A stretch of 23,407 nucleotides of DNA from an uncultured Parasphingopyxis sp. (GTDB taxonomy: Bacteria > Pseudomonadota > Alphaproteobacteria > Sphingomonadales > Sphingomonadaceae), in assembly GCA_905479515.1 (NCBI GenBank), contig CAJQMX010000084.1, positions 1 through 23,407 on the forward strand, in the 5' to 3' direction. Made by a program: the position numbers and the translations under genes. Every line of letters begins with the position of its first letter. Within the stretch, counting starts at the first letter, position 1. Under the pieces are notes generated by a model. That model was not told the origin of the DNA, did not search any database, and saw only the letters and a program-made list of their open reading frames with translations. Below, in pieces: positions 14,372 through 23,010 of the stretch.

Positions 14372-15463
14372 TCACTCGCATGGCCCAAGATAACGCGCGC
14401 TCTGATTGGCGACGATGCGCAGCTCATTCGGTGTGTCGGGAGCCCAGGCATATTCTGCCTCCGTCTCCATATTCTCTGCGGTATAGGTGCCGCGCATCCA
14501 CACATTGAGGGCAACGCCGTTCAGCTCGGACGGCTGACACTCCAGCTGCACCAGAATGCGCCCGCCCTCCATTGTCAGATTGCTCATCGCGCAATTATTC
14601 TCACCGCCGGGATCGAAAAAGTCGTTGCCCGGCGATCGGGCGTCGGCTTCGGTAATGCACTGGATGGTACTATTGGTCTCAAAGCCGGCGAGAAACTCAT
14701 CCACTTGAGCCTGGCTCGCGACATTTGCATCGGGCTGCTCGAGAATACGGTCCACGACATAGCTTGTCTGCCAGCGGCCTGGCTTGACGTTGAATTCCGA
14801 CCCGCGGGTCAACGCATTGATCGCAAGGCCGAGTAATATGGCGATCAGCACGGCGCCGCCGCCAATGGCGTACCAGCCGTTGCGGGTGAGCGGGATGCCG
14901 GCGAAGCGGGGTGTTTCGTCCGCCGCATCGCCGTTGTCCATCGGGCTGACAGGCGCGGTATCCACAGGCACTGGTGCAGGGGGCTCAGCGGCAGCTATCT
15001 CGACGGGCGGGGCTTCAACAACCTCTTCGCCGCCTTTGTCCCCGACCTGCCTTTTGACAGTGTCGATCATCTTCTGGATTGTGGCATCACGCCGGTCGAT
15101 CCAGTCGATCCATTGATAATCATTGAGCCAATAGGCGAGGCCCTTGGCGTCGATATCTTCAAGCCGCACCGGATAGATGAGCTTCTTGTTGTTCTCCGCC
15201 ATCATCAGCTCACGCTTCACATGGCGCGACTGATCCGATTTGGAGCAGAACAGCAAAATGATCAGGTCTGACCGCTCGACCTGTTCGATGATCGCCTGAT
15301 CAAAGGCGACTCCCGGGTCGATATCATCGGGCGCCATCCAGCCGGTAACGCCATTGCGTTCGAGCACCGTTTTGAGATGGCGCGCGGTTTTTTCCTGAGA
15401 GCTGTGATGGCTGATAAAGGCAACAGGCTTGCGGCCCGGTGTTCCTCCATTATCCTGTGCCAC
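14372..15463 (-). CDS. TIR - transmembrane - DUF3617-like protein, first copy
   Basis: The 363-aa protein has a TIR domain (14-125; AFISHHSSQE, GWMAPDDIDPG, likely catalytic E85 in HVKREL), a Pro/Ala/Glu-rich linker (145-185), one transmembrane helix (197-218) and an extracytoplasmic domain (226-363). The last part matches the neighbouring DUF3617 lipoproteins: VKPGRWQT, QCITEADARSPGNDFFDPGGENNC, LECQPSELNG, RGTYTAENM and a closing LGPC. The Cys are C269, C291, C309 and C362. TIR domains in bacteria often cleave NAD+ or make signal nucleotides; the outer domain is presumably a sensor or binding module. Translation starts at GTG 15463 with GGGGGG seven bases upstream. Over about 129 residues the TIR half matches the second copy at roughly 95 positions. 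Confidence 0.87.
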   Translation of the reverse strand: MAQDNGGTPGRKPVAFISHHSSQEKTARHLKTVLERNGVTGWMAPDDIDPGVAFDQAIIEQVERSDLIILLFCSKSDQSRHVKRELMMAENNKKLIYPVRLEDIDAKGLAYWLNDYQWIDWIDRRDATIQKMIDTVKRQVGDKGGEEVVEAPPVEIAAAEPPAPVPVDTAPVSPMDNGDAADETPRFAGIPLTRNGWYAIGGGAVLIAILLGLAINALTRGSEFNVKPGRWQTSYVVDRILEQPDANVASQAQVDEFLAGFETNSTIQCITEADARSPGNDFFDPGGENNCAMSNLTMEGGRILVQLECQPSELNGVALNVWMRGTYTAENMETEAEYAWAPDTPNELRIVANQSARYLGPCE

Positions 15464-15495
15464 TATCGCCCCCCAATCTATCTACGTTGCCTGTT

Positions 15496-15524
15496 ACCCT
15501 AGTCTCGAAGCGCGCCGCTATCAA
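15496..15524 (-). promoter_or_regulatory. candidate promoter of the TIR gene pair
   Basis: On the minus strand, TTGATA (15524-15519) and TAGGGT (15501-15496) are 17 bases apart, about 33 bases before the GTG start of the first TIR gene. The -10 is poor (three of six), so readthrough from the upstream lipoprotein gene is an equal possibility. Confidence 0.3.
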
Positions 15525-15557
15525 CGGCGTGCCCGGCTACTGGAACCGTTGCTCCGG

Positions 15558-16121
15558 CTAACCGGCTTCGCAATCCGGCCCTATAAAGCGACCCGTGACC
15601 TGACCGGCCATGCTCATCGGCCCAGCGGGCCCTGCATCCATGTTCATGTTCATCACCATGTCATAGCTGGTCGGCGTGTAGCTGCCTTCCATCCGCATGG
15701 TCATCGCGCCGGGCATGCCCTGCGATTGGCACGTGCCGGCGATCAGGATCGTGCCGCCTGACATGTTGAACTCGGTATAGGTGCAGTCCTCATTGCTATC
15801 GCCGAACATATTGGCTTCCGGATTGGCGGCTTCCTCTGGCGTAATGCACGAGGTGCTGGTTTGGGCTTGGCCCATCTGCTCTTGCATCATGCCGCGTACT
15901 TCTTCGGGCATTTGCGGTATGTCGAATTCGGTAAGCTGGACGGTCGCTTCCCATTGCCCGGGTGTGATGTTGATCGCAGCAGCGTCCATCTCGGCCTGAG
16001 CCTCTTCGCTGGTAATTTCGCCATCGCCGTCCGCATCGGCACCGCCGCCGGAAGAACAGGCGCCAAGCAGCGCGATTGGCGCGGCAAAGGCAAGCAGGGT
16101 TTTCAGCGTCGGTTTCGTCAT
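15558..16121 (-). CDS. DUF3617 lipoprotein with an EF-hand loop
   Basis: The 187-aa protein has a lipoprotein signal (APIALLGAC, C22). Directly after it comes a canonical 12-residue calcium loop, DADGDGEITSEE (29-40), with acidic residues at loop positions 1, 3, 5 and 12, Gly at 6 and Ile at 8. A DUF3617 domain follows (52-187): ITPGQWEATV, SCITPEEAANPEANMF (C92), DCTYTEF (C113), AGTCQSQ (C131), EGSYTPTSY and GRFIGPDC (C184). The family is periplasmic and uncharacterised; the four Cys suggest two disulfides. AAGGA lies seven bases before ATG 16121. It precedes the two TIR fusions, whose outer domains share its layout, by 94 bases. Confidence 0.88.
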   Translation of the reverse strand: MTKPTLKTLLAFAAPIALLGACSSGGGADADGDGEITSEEAQAEMDAAAINITPGQWEATVQLTEFDIPQMPEEVRGMMQEQMGQAQTSTSCITPEEAANPEANMFGDSNEDCTYTEFNMSGGTILIAGTCQSQGMPGAMTMRMEGSYTPTSYDMVMNMNMDAGPAGPMSMAGQVTGRFIGPDCEAG

Positions 16122-16226
16122 TCTATGTCCTTCCATGGGCGCGGTGTTGGTTCAGCGCCGTGATAGTCTGGCTGGATTGAGGCATCAATCCCGTCGCCTG
16201 AAATCCCGCTACCTGCCCCGCATAAG

Positions 16227-16263
16227 AAAAACGCCGCCGCGACGAAAGGGTCACGACGGCGCA
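16227..16263 (-). terminator. Rho-independent terminator after the second DUF3617 lipoprotein
   Basis: Read on the minus strand, a GC-rich stem (CGCCGTCG pairing with CGGCGGCG, one G-T pair) is followed by GTTTTT at 16232-16227. It begins about 23 bases after the stop at 16286, separating this gene from the rest of the cluster. Confidence 0.7.
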
Positions 16264-16285
16264 TTCTCTCGTTAGGTTCGTGTTC

Positions 16286-16798
16286 TTAGCTGTCGGCAGT
16301 CGGTTCTGCTGCGCAGTCACCGGTGCGTTCTGCAGACATGTTGCCCGCCATGTTCATGGCCATCGGCCCGCCTTCGACATTCACCGAAAGTTCGGCTGTC
16401 ATCGTGGTCGCCGTATAGCTGCCATTGATGGCCATGGTTGCCGTGCCCTGGCCGCCAGGTGCTTCGCAGGTGCCGGCGATGTTGATCACGCCATCAGCGA
16501 CTGTGGATTCGCCAAAATCGCAATCCTGATCGGCATCGTCAGGCGTAAAGAGGTTGGCGCCGGGATCGGCAGCTTCTTCTTCGGTGATGCAACGCGTGGT
16601 CGATTCACTTTGCTCGCCCATCTGCTCACGCATCTGTGCAACCATCTCTTCCGGCATGCCCGGAATTTCGATTTCGGTCATTTCCGTGGTCATCGTCCAC
16701 TCGCCTGCTTGCAGGCCTTCGCTGCCGCCTTCGCTACCACCGCCTGAACAAGCGCCAAGCAACGCGAGCGGCGCTGCCGCCACCAAAAACTTTTTCAT
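16286..16798 (-). CDS. DUF3617 lipoprotein
   Basis: The 170-aa protein has a lipoprotein signal (MKKFLVAAAPLALLGAC, C17), a short Gly/Ser spacer and a DUF3617 domain: LQAGEWTMTTEM (29-40), EIPGMPEEMVAQMREQMG (44-61), RCITEEEAADPGANLF (C70), DCDFGES (C93), AGTCEAP (C111), NGSYTATTM and TGDC (C162). It is clearly a paralogue of the next gene downstream, sharing the Met-rich PEEM/REQMG segment. Outer-membrane or periplasmic placement is expected; function unknown. AAGGGG lies ten bases before the ATG. It is divergent from uvrB across 187 bases and has its own terminator. Confidence 0.9.
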   Translation of the reverse strand: MKKFLVAAAPLALLGACSGGGSEGGSEGLQAGEWTMTTEMTEIEIPGMPEEMVAQMREQMGEQSESTTRCITEEEAADPGANLFTPDDADQDCDFGESTVADGVINIAGTCEAPGGQGTATMAINGSYTATTMTAELSVNVEGGPMAMNMAGNMSAERTGDCAAEPTADS

Positions 16799-16985
16799 GA
16801 TGTAGTACCCCTTGGTTTTAAAAAATCGGAATAGAGTGGACCCTTGGTGGTAACTCTGGCGAAGCTGGGGGAAAGACGCAAGGATTATCGGTTTCGGCAA
16901 AGAGTGCTTTTCCGATGTCAGGAGATGCTCCGGATGCGTCTTGTGACCGTTGCGAAACCCCGTGCGCGCCGCCATATCCTCATCC
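16799..16985. other. divergent intergenic region between DUF3617 gene and uvrB
   Basis: The 187 bases must carry promoters for both genes. I looked for the alphaproteobacterial LexA site (GTTC-N7-GTTC and its inverse) and did not find one. An AT-rich patch (TTTTAAAAAATCGGAATAGA) lies at 16816-16835. No ORF, hairpin or repeat of note. Confidence 0.4.
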
Positions 16986-19166
<2,181 letters not shown>

Positions 19167-19242
19167 GGTGTCCGCCTCTTTCCTTGATATTCGCGGCTCC
19201 GCGCCCCATTGATGGAGAAAGCTTTTTCCCGGGAGACTCCCC

Positions 19243-19899
19243 TTGCGTTCACTTGCCCTTATCATCCTTCCAGCGTTGGCGCTTTCCGCCTGCGCGCGAA
19301 CCGAAACACCGGAGGAGGCGCGGGCGGCTGCGGTTGAGGCTCAGGTCGAATATGCGCGGCTGGCGGCGGAAGCACGCGCCGGGGTTGATGAGGAGCAGGT
19401 GCTTTCCGGCACCTCGCCCGGCCAGATCGATACAAGCAGTTCAGGCGCTCTCTCTCCGGGCAGCTGGAGCGTAGGCGTTGTTGATGGGGAGCGCATGGCG
19501 CGGTTCGGCGAAGAGGGCGCGACGCCAAGCGTAACCATCGCCTGTGAAACGGGCGGCGGGGTTGATATCCGGCTGGTCGGCAGGGTTCCGCAGGGCGGAT
19601 CAGGCACAGTGTTTATCAATACGCCGGAAGGTGGATCGACATTCATCGCATCGGAAGCGGTTGGCGATGTTGCAGAGGCCTATATTTCTGTCCCGGCAGC
19701 GGATCCGTTTATCGGCCGGTTGATCAGCGGCAATGGACCGTTTTCGATCCGCATGGGCGGCGATCTGGAGCTTACCGTTCCTGCCGATGACGTGTTGACC
19801 AGCATCGTAAGCTCCTGCGACCGCCGCGATACGCCGGTTGCAACCACCGATCTTGGCGCGGCCGCAGTAGCCGCGACGGCGGAGGATGAGGCACAATGA
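19243..19899 (+). CDS. lipoprotein of a tandem G-x-W family, first copy
   Basis: The 218-aa protein has a lipobox (PALALSAC, C17), an Ala/Glu-rich helical stretch (22-50) and a domain opening LSPGSWSVGVVD (70-81). It holds two further Cys, C101 (TIACETG) and C192 (SSCDR), placed as in the two following proteins. Translation probably starts at TTG 19243, with GGGAG seven bases upstream. Function unknown; an envelope lipoprotein is inferred. Its last codons overlap the next ATG (ATGA at 19896-19899), so the two are co-translated. Confidence 0.8.
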   Translation: MRSLALIILPALALSACARTETPEEARAAAVEAQVEYARLAAEARAGVDEEQVLSGTSPGQIDTSSSGALSPGSWSVGVVDGERMARFGEEGATPSVTIACETGGGVDIRLVGRVPQGGSGTVFINTPEGGSTFIASEAVGDVAEAYISVPAADPFIGRLISGNGPFSIRMGGDLELTVPADDVLTSIVSSCDRRDTPVATTDLGAAAVAATAEDEAQ

Positions 19900-20426
19900 G
19901 CCGGCGCATGGCACTTTACGGAGCAGCCTTCGCAAGCAGCGCCGTTATCGCGCTGGGCGCCTGTTCAGCGCAGACACCCACCACATCGGATGCGGCATCG
20001 GAGGCCGCGTTAGAGGCTTCCAGCGAAACCAACTGGCTTGAGATTCCGCTTGCTGCGGGAACCTGGGTCTATCGGCAGGATGATCGCGGATCGCTCGCGC
20101 TGTATGGGGAACCGGATAGCGAGGCTCTGTTCCTTGTCCGATGTAATCAGGCTGACCGGCAGATCTTTTTCTCCTTCGCTGGAGCTCTTGATACGGCGAG
20201 CGGGACAATGGCGTTTCAGGCAACCCACGGCACCGCCAGCTATGCTGCGCAAAATGGTTCGGGCACGCCGCCCTATATCGTTGCAGCCACCAATGGGGCG
20301 GACCCGTATCTCGATACGATCGCCTTCAGCCGGGGCCGGATTGCGATCACGGCGACCGGCCATGCGATGACCGCCATTCCCAACTGGCCGCAGATGACAC
20401 GGGTCTTTGAGGATTGCCGCGGCTAA
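19896..20426 (+). CDS. lipoprotein of a tandem G-x-W family, second copy
   Basis: The 176-aa protein has a twin-Arg-like start (MSRRMALYG), a lipobox (VIALGAC, C23), a Ser/Ala/Glu spacer and a domain from LAAGTWVYRQDDRGSLALYG (52-71). The Cys are C83 (LVRCNQ) and C174 (FEDC). Segments such as GTMAFQATHG, DPYLDTIAFSRGRIAI and PNWPQMTRVFEDC are the fullest form of the family seen here. No known function. It overlaps the preceding gene by four bases and is followed by 93 bases containing two small hairpins (20436-20450 and 20488-20502) before the third copy. Confidence 0.8.
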   Translation: MSRRMALYGAAFASSAVIALGACSAQTPTTSDAASEAALEASSETNWLEIPLAAGTWVYRQDDRGSLALYGEPDSEALFLVRCNQADRQIFFSFAGALDTASGTMAFQATHGTASYAAQNGSGTPPYIVAATNGADPYLDTIAFSRGRIAITATGHAMTAIPNWPQMTRVFEDCRG

Positions 20427-20519
20427 CGCATTGATCGGCAGCAACTGCCGCATGTTTGTAACATTTGCGTGCCATGCGCCGCGTCTTGGCCCGGATCGGG
20501 CCTGAGCGGAGATGATCGA

Positions 20520-21041
20520 ATGACAATGAAGATATGGACTGTGCTTGGTCTGGCCATCGCCCTTGGCGCCTGTTCCGGCGCGGGTGAGGAAGACAGCAGC
20601 AGCGGAGAGCCTGCTGCGTTGACGCTGACCCCGGGCGCCTGGGCCGCGAATGACGAGCAGGCCAGCTATGCCGATGACGAGGGCAATCTGCTGGCCTCTT
20701 TCCGCTGTGATGCGGAGACGGCTGAACTTGTTCTTGAAATGCCAGGCAGCTTTGCAGAGGGCGCGCGCCCGGCCATGGCGTTGCGCGCCGGAGATTTCAT
20801 GCACGGGGTCGATCCTGTGCAAATGGGCGGCACGGCTGAGGCTCCACTGCGCATTGCGCGGCTTCCCGTTGGCGGGCCGCTGACGGGCGCCATCCGGTCT
20901 TTCCCGGTGCCGCTGACCATCGAAGCCGAAGGCGCTGAACCGGTTATGCTGGAGACCGATACCGTGCTGCAGGGCTATTTCGAAAGCTGTGCGGAAGCAT
21001 CGGGCAGCGCTGCCGACAATCCTGTCGCCGCCACCGAATAA
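20520..21041 (+). CDS. lipoprotein of a tandem G-x-W family, third copy
   Basis: The 173-aa protein has a lipobox (LAIALGAC, C18), an acidic spacer (EEDSSSGE) and the domain LTPGAWAANDEQASYADDEG (35-54). The Cys are C63 (SFRCDAE) and C157 (YFESC), matching the other two copies. The body is strongly acidic and predicted extracytoplasmic. The ATG at 20520 follows GGAGA by about eight bases; the ATG at 20526 would also work. The hairpin GGCCCG-GAT-CGGGCC just before the ribosome site could limit its expression relative to the first two genes. Confidence 0.8.
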   Translation: MTMKIWTVLGLAIALGACSGAGEEDSSSGEPAALTLTPGAWAANDEQASYADDEGNLLASFRCDAETAELVLEMPGSFAEGARPAMALRAGDFMHGVDPVQMGGTAEAPLRIARLPVGGPLTGAIRSFPVPLTIEAEGAEPVMLETDTVLQGYFESCAEASGSAADNPVAATE

Positions 21042-21066
21042 AAAAGCCGCGAACAGCGTTCACGGC
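21040..21066 (-). terminator. probable terminator for minus-strand transcripts
   Basis: On the minus strand, a stem GCCGTGAAC-GCT-GTTCGCGGC (21066-21046, one mismatch) is followed by TTTTTT (21045-21040). It would stop transcripts coming from the MATE side; the plus strand lacks the T-tract. Confidence 0.5.
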
Positions 21067-21173
21067 GAGCCAATGAAGATCGCTCAAAAAAAAATGAAAA
21101 ACAAGGCTTGATCGTCGAGTCGCAATGATTCATTTCTGTGCATGAGTTCAACAATGCGAAAGGAGGTGATCCG

Positions 21174-21230
21174 ATGTCTCATGGTTCAGTAAAGAGGTCG
21201 GTTCAGTCGTTTCGGAGGATGCGAGGCTAG
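21174..21230 (+). CDS. 18-residue basic peptide with perfect Shine-Dalgarno
   Basis: The ORF reads MSHGSVKRSVQSFRRMRG and stops at TAG 21228-21230. It is basic (one Lys, five Arg... no acidic residue). The upstream AAAGGAGGTGATCC (21159-21172) is a 14-base perfect complement to the 3' end of bacterial 16S rRNA, far longer than any other ribosome site in the window, and ends one base before the ATG. That makes real translation, or deliberate ribosome capture, likely; the very short spacing argues for some caution. Function unknown. Confidence 0.5.
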   Translation: MSHGSVKRSVQSFRRMRG

Positions 21231-21278
21231 CCTCGCCTGAGTTCTCCGGCCGGCACTCCGGCCGCTGACCATGTTTAG

Positions 21279-21313
21279 GGCTGCCAGGCACGCAAGTGTC
21301 TGGCAGCCTTTTT
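21279..21313 (+). terminator. Rho-independent terminator of the small RNA unit
   Basis: GGCTGCCAGGCAC (21279-21291), tetraloop GCAA, GTGTCTGGCAGCC (21296-21308), then TTTTT. The 13-bp stem has a single G-T pair. This is the clearest intrinsic terminator in the window. Confidence 0.9.
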
Positions 21314-21334
21314 CATGGGAGTGGGCATATTGTT

Positions 21335-21470
21335 TGTCAGAACGTTGCTTGGGCAACGTCGCCGCACCAGCCCGCACCCCCACCCGGCCTCCCACTCAGT
21401 GTATTCTATGGGAGGCCGGGTGGGGGAGTGGGCCGGTGCGGCGCTCGACCGTCAGGTCGAGTCTGCCAGA
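21335..21470. repeat. modular palindromic element, copy B
   Basis: From the left: TTTGTCAG (21333-21340); hairpin ACGTTGC-TTGG-GCAACGT (21342-21359); CGCCGCACC; long arms 21369-21394 and 21409-21434 around a 14-base loop; GGTGCGGCG; hairpin CTCGACC-GTCA-GGTCGAG (21444-21461); then CTGCCAG. The loop is the inverse of copy A's with one change, so the element sits in opposite orientation. The right hairpin equals copy A's left one with an A-T pair changed to G-C. It precedes the MATE stop by about 15 bases. Confidence 0.85.
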
Positions 21471-21485
21471 AAAACCCCAACCAAA

Positions 21486-22880
21486 CTAACCGTAGTTCAC
21501 CAACCCGATCCGCTCGCGCAATATCCAGCGCGGAACCATCAGCACTGCGACAGCGGCGAGGCCTGCGGCGAGGCCGATCCATATGCCGACGCCTTCCAAG
21601 CCGACATGAAATCCGAACCATAGCGCCAGGCCAAAGCCGATCACCCAATATCCGAACCCGGCATAGATCATCGGCCAGCGCGTATCCTGCAGCCCGCGCA
21701 GTGCGCCCGCGCCGACAACCTGCGCACCATCGGCCAGCTGGAAGATCGCGGCGATCATCAGGAAACTGACGGCGATATCGAATACCTGCCTGCCATTTAC
21801 GGTGGTCATGTCCACGAACTGCGCGACCAGCGGCCCGGGCAAGAATATCATGATCGCCGAAAGGATGATGGATGCGCCCAGGCCCAGTCCGAATGCCACG
21901 AGCCCGGCGCGCGCCACGCCGCCGGCATCCTCGCGCCCATGGAACAGGCCGACACGCACCGTTGCTGCCTGGCTCAGCCCAAGCGGCACCATGAAGGCCA
22001 TCGCCGCCACCTGTATCGCAATGGCATGCGCGGCGAGCTGTGCGCGGTCGATCATGCCCATCAGGAACACCGCCGCATTGAACACGGTCATCTCCAGCGC
22101 AAAGGTGATCGCTATAGGTATGCCGATCCACATGATCTGGCGGTAGCGCGGCCAGTCACTGCGGTGAAAATTGCCAAACAGATGATAGCGCCGGAACCGC
22201 GGCACACCGAATACCACGCCGAACATGCCGAGCATCAGGAACAGGTTGGCGAGGGCGTTGGCGATTGCCGCGCCGGTAAGGCCCAGCTCGGGCAAACCGA
22301 GTTTCCCGAACACCAGAACCCAGCACGCCAGCGCGTTGAACGCCACGCCGCCGCACGTCACCGCCACGCCCCATGCAGGCCGCTCGAGCGCCGTCACATA
22401 GTAACGCAGCACGATATGGATAAGGAATGCCGGTAAACCCCACATCGCAATAAGGATGAAATGTGCGGCCTCGCGCGCCAGCTCGGGTTCCTGTCCGAAC
22501 TGCAAAAGAATGGGTTCCGATTGGGAAAGAATCAGCAAGATGGGGACGCAGATCGTCAGCGCCGCCCAGCAGGCTTGCCGCACGGTGCGCCGCACATCGC
22601 GCACCGAATGGGGCCGCCTGCCGCGTTCTGCCGCGATCAAGGGAGATGCAGCGGTCACCAGCCCCATCGAGAAGATCCCGAATGCCCAATACAGATTCAC
22701 GGCGATCGCCGCAGCGGAAAGCGCATCCGTGTCGTAACGGCCAAGGATCAGGACATCGGTGGTATTGATCGCGGTTTGCGCGAAATTGCCGAGTATTAGA
22801 GGAAGGGCGAGCGCAAGGGTGGCGCGAATCTCCGCGCGCATGGGCGTCGTGGGGCCATCAAGGGCAGAAGTGGCTGCCAT
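21486..22880 (-). CDS. MATE family (NorM-type) efflux transporter
   Basis: The 464-aa protein has about 12 hydrophobic segments in two similar halves, the layout of cation-coupled multidrug and toxic-compound exporters in the inner membrane. The first helix region (LALPLILGNFAQTAINTTDVLILGRYDTDALSA) is typical of NorM-like members, as are GLVTAASPLIAAERG in the first half and PLGLSQAATVRVG in the second. Length is normal. Substrate cannot be told; coupling to Na+ or H+ is expected. The start at ATG 22880 lies before a short hydrophilic tail; no strong ribosome site was seen. The 130 bases upstream, to the polyprenyl synthase stop, show no feature. Confidence 0.93.
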   Translation of the reverse strand: MAATSALDGPTTPMRAEIRATLALALPLILGNFAQTAINTTDVLILGRYDTDALSAAAIAVNLYWAFGIFSMGLVTAASPLIAAERGRRPHSVRDVRRTVRQACWAALTICVPILLILSQSEPILLQFGQEPELAREAAHFILIAMWGLPAFLIHIVLRYYVTALERPAWGVAVTCGGVAFNALACWVLVFGKLGLPELGLTGAAIANALANLFLMLGMFGVVFGVPRFRRYHLFGNFHRSDWPRYRQIMWIGIPIAITFALEMTVFNAAVFLMGMIDRAQLAAHAIAIQVAAMAFMVPLGLSQAATVRVGLFHGREDAGGVARAGLVAFGLGLGASIILSAIMIFLPGPLVAQFVDMTTVNGRQVFDIAVSFLMIAAIFQLADGAQVVGAGALRGLQDTRWPMIYAGFGYWVIGFGLALWFGFHVGLEGVGIWIGLAAGLAAVAVLMVPRWILRERIGLVNYG

Positions 22881-23010
22881 TTATCGGGCACGGACAGGGC
22901 GGATTGCGCAGTTCATAGTGGCAGGCTGTGTAGCCGGGTTGGGTGAGTCTGCGAAGATGCCTGCGGCGAATAGGTCACAAGGGTTGCGGCAAAGCCACAG
23001 AGGCCTGCGC

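Larger units (their letters stand above)
21100..21313 (+). ncRNA. candidate structured small RNA carrying an 18-codon ORF
   Basis: The unit ends in a strong intrinsic terminator and contains a tiny ORF with an extreme ribosome site (see the entries at 21174 and 21279). Internal structure includes the perfect palindrome GCGAGGCTAGCCTCGC (21221-21236), which covers the ORF stop, and the GC-rich stem CCGGCCG...CGGCCG near 21247-21263. The 5' end is unknown; TTGATC at 21108 is a weak -35 candidate. It may be a dual-function RNA, or the leader of something lost. Confidence 0.4.

Noticed and set aside
13363..15463. Thoeris or CBASS defence locus
   Set aside because: There is no ThsA-like SIR2/SLOG partner, no cyclic-nucleotide synthase and no Cap-type gene nearby; only the TIR domain is shared.
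21159..21172. Fragment of a 16S rRNA gene in antisense
   Set aside because: The match stops at the 14-base tail; neighbouring bases do not continue into 16S sequence, so a ribosome-binding site is the better reading.
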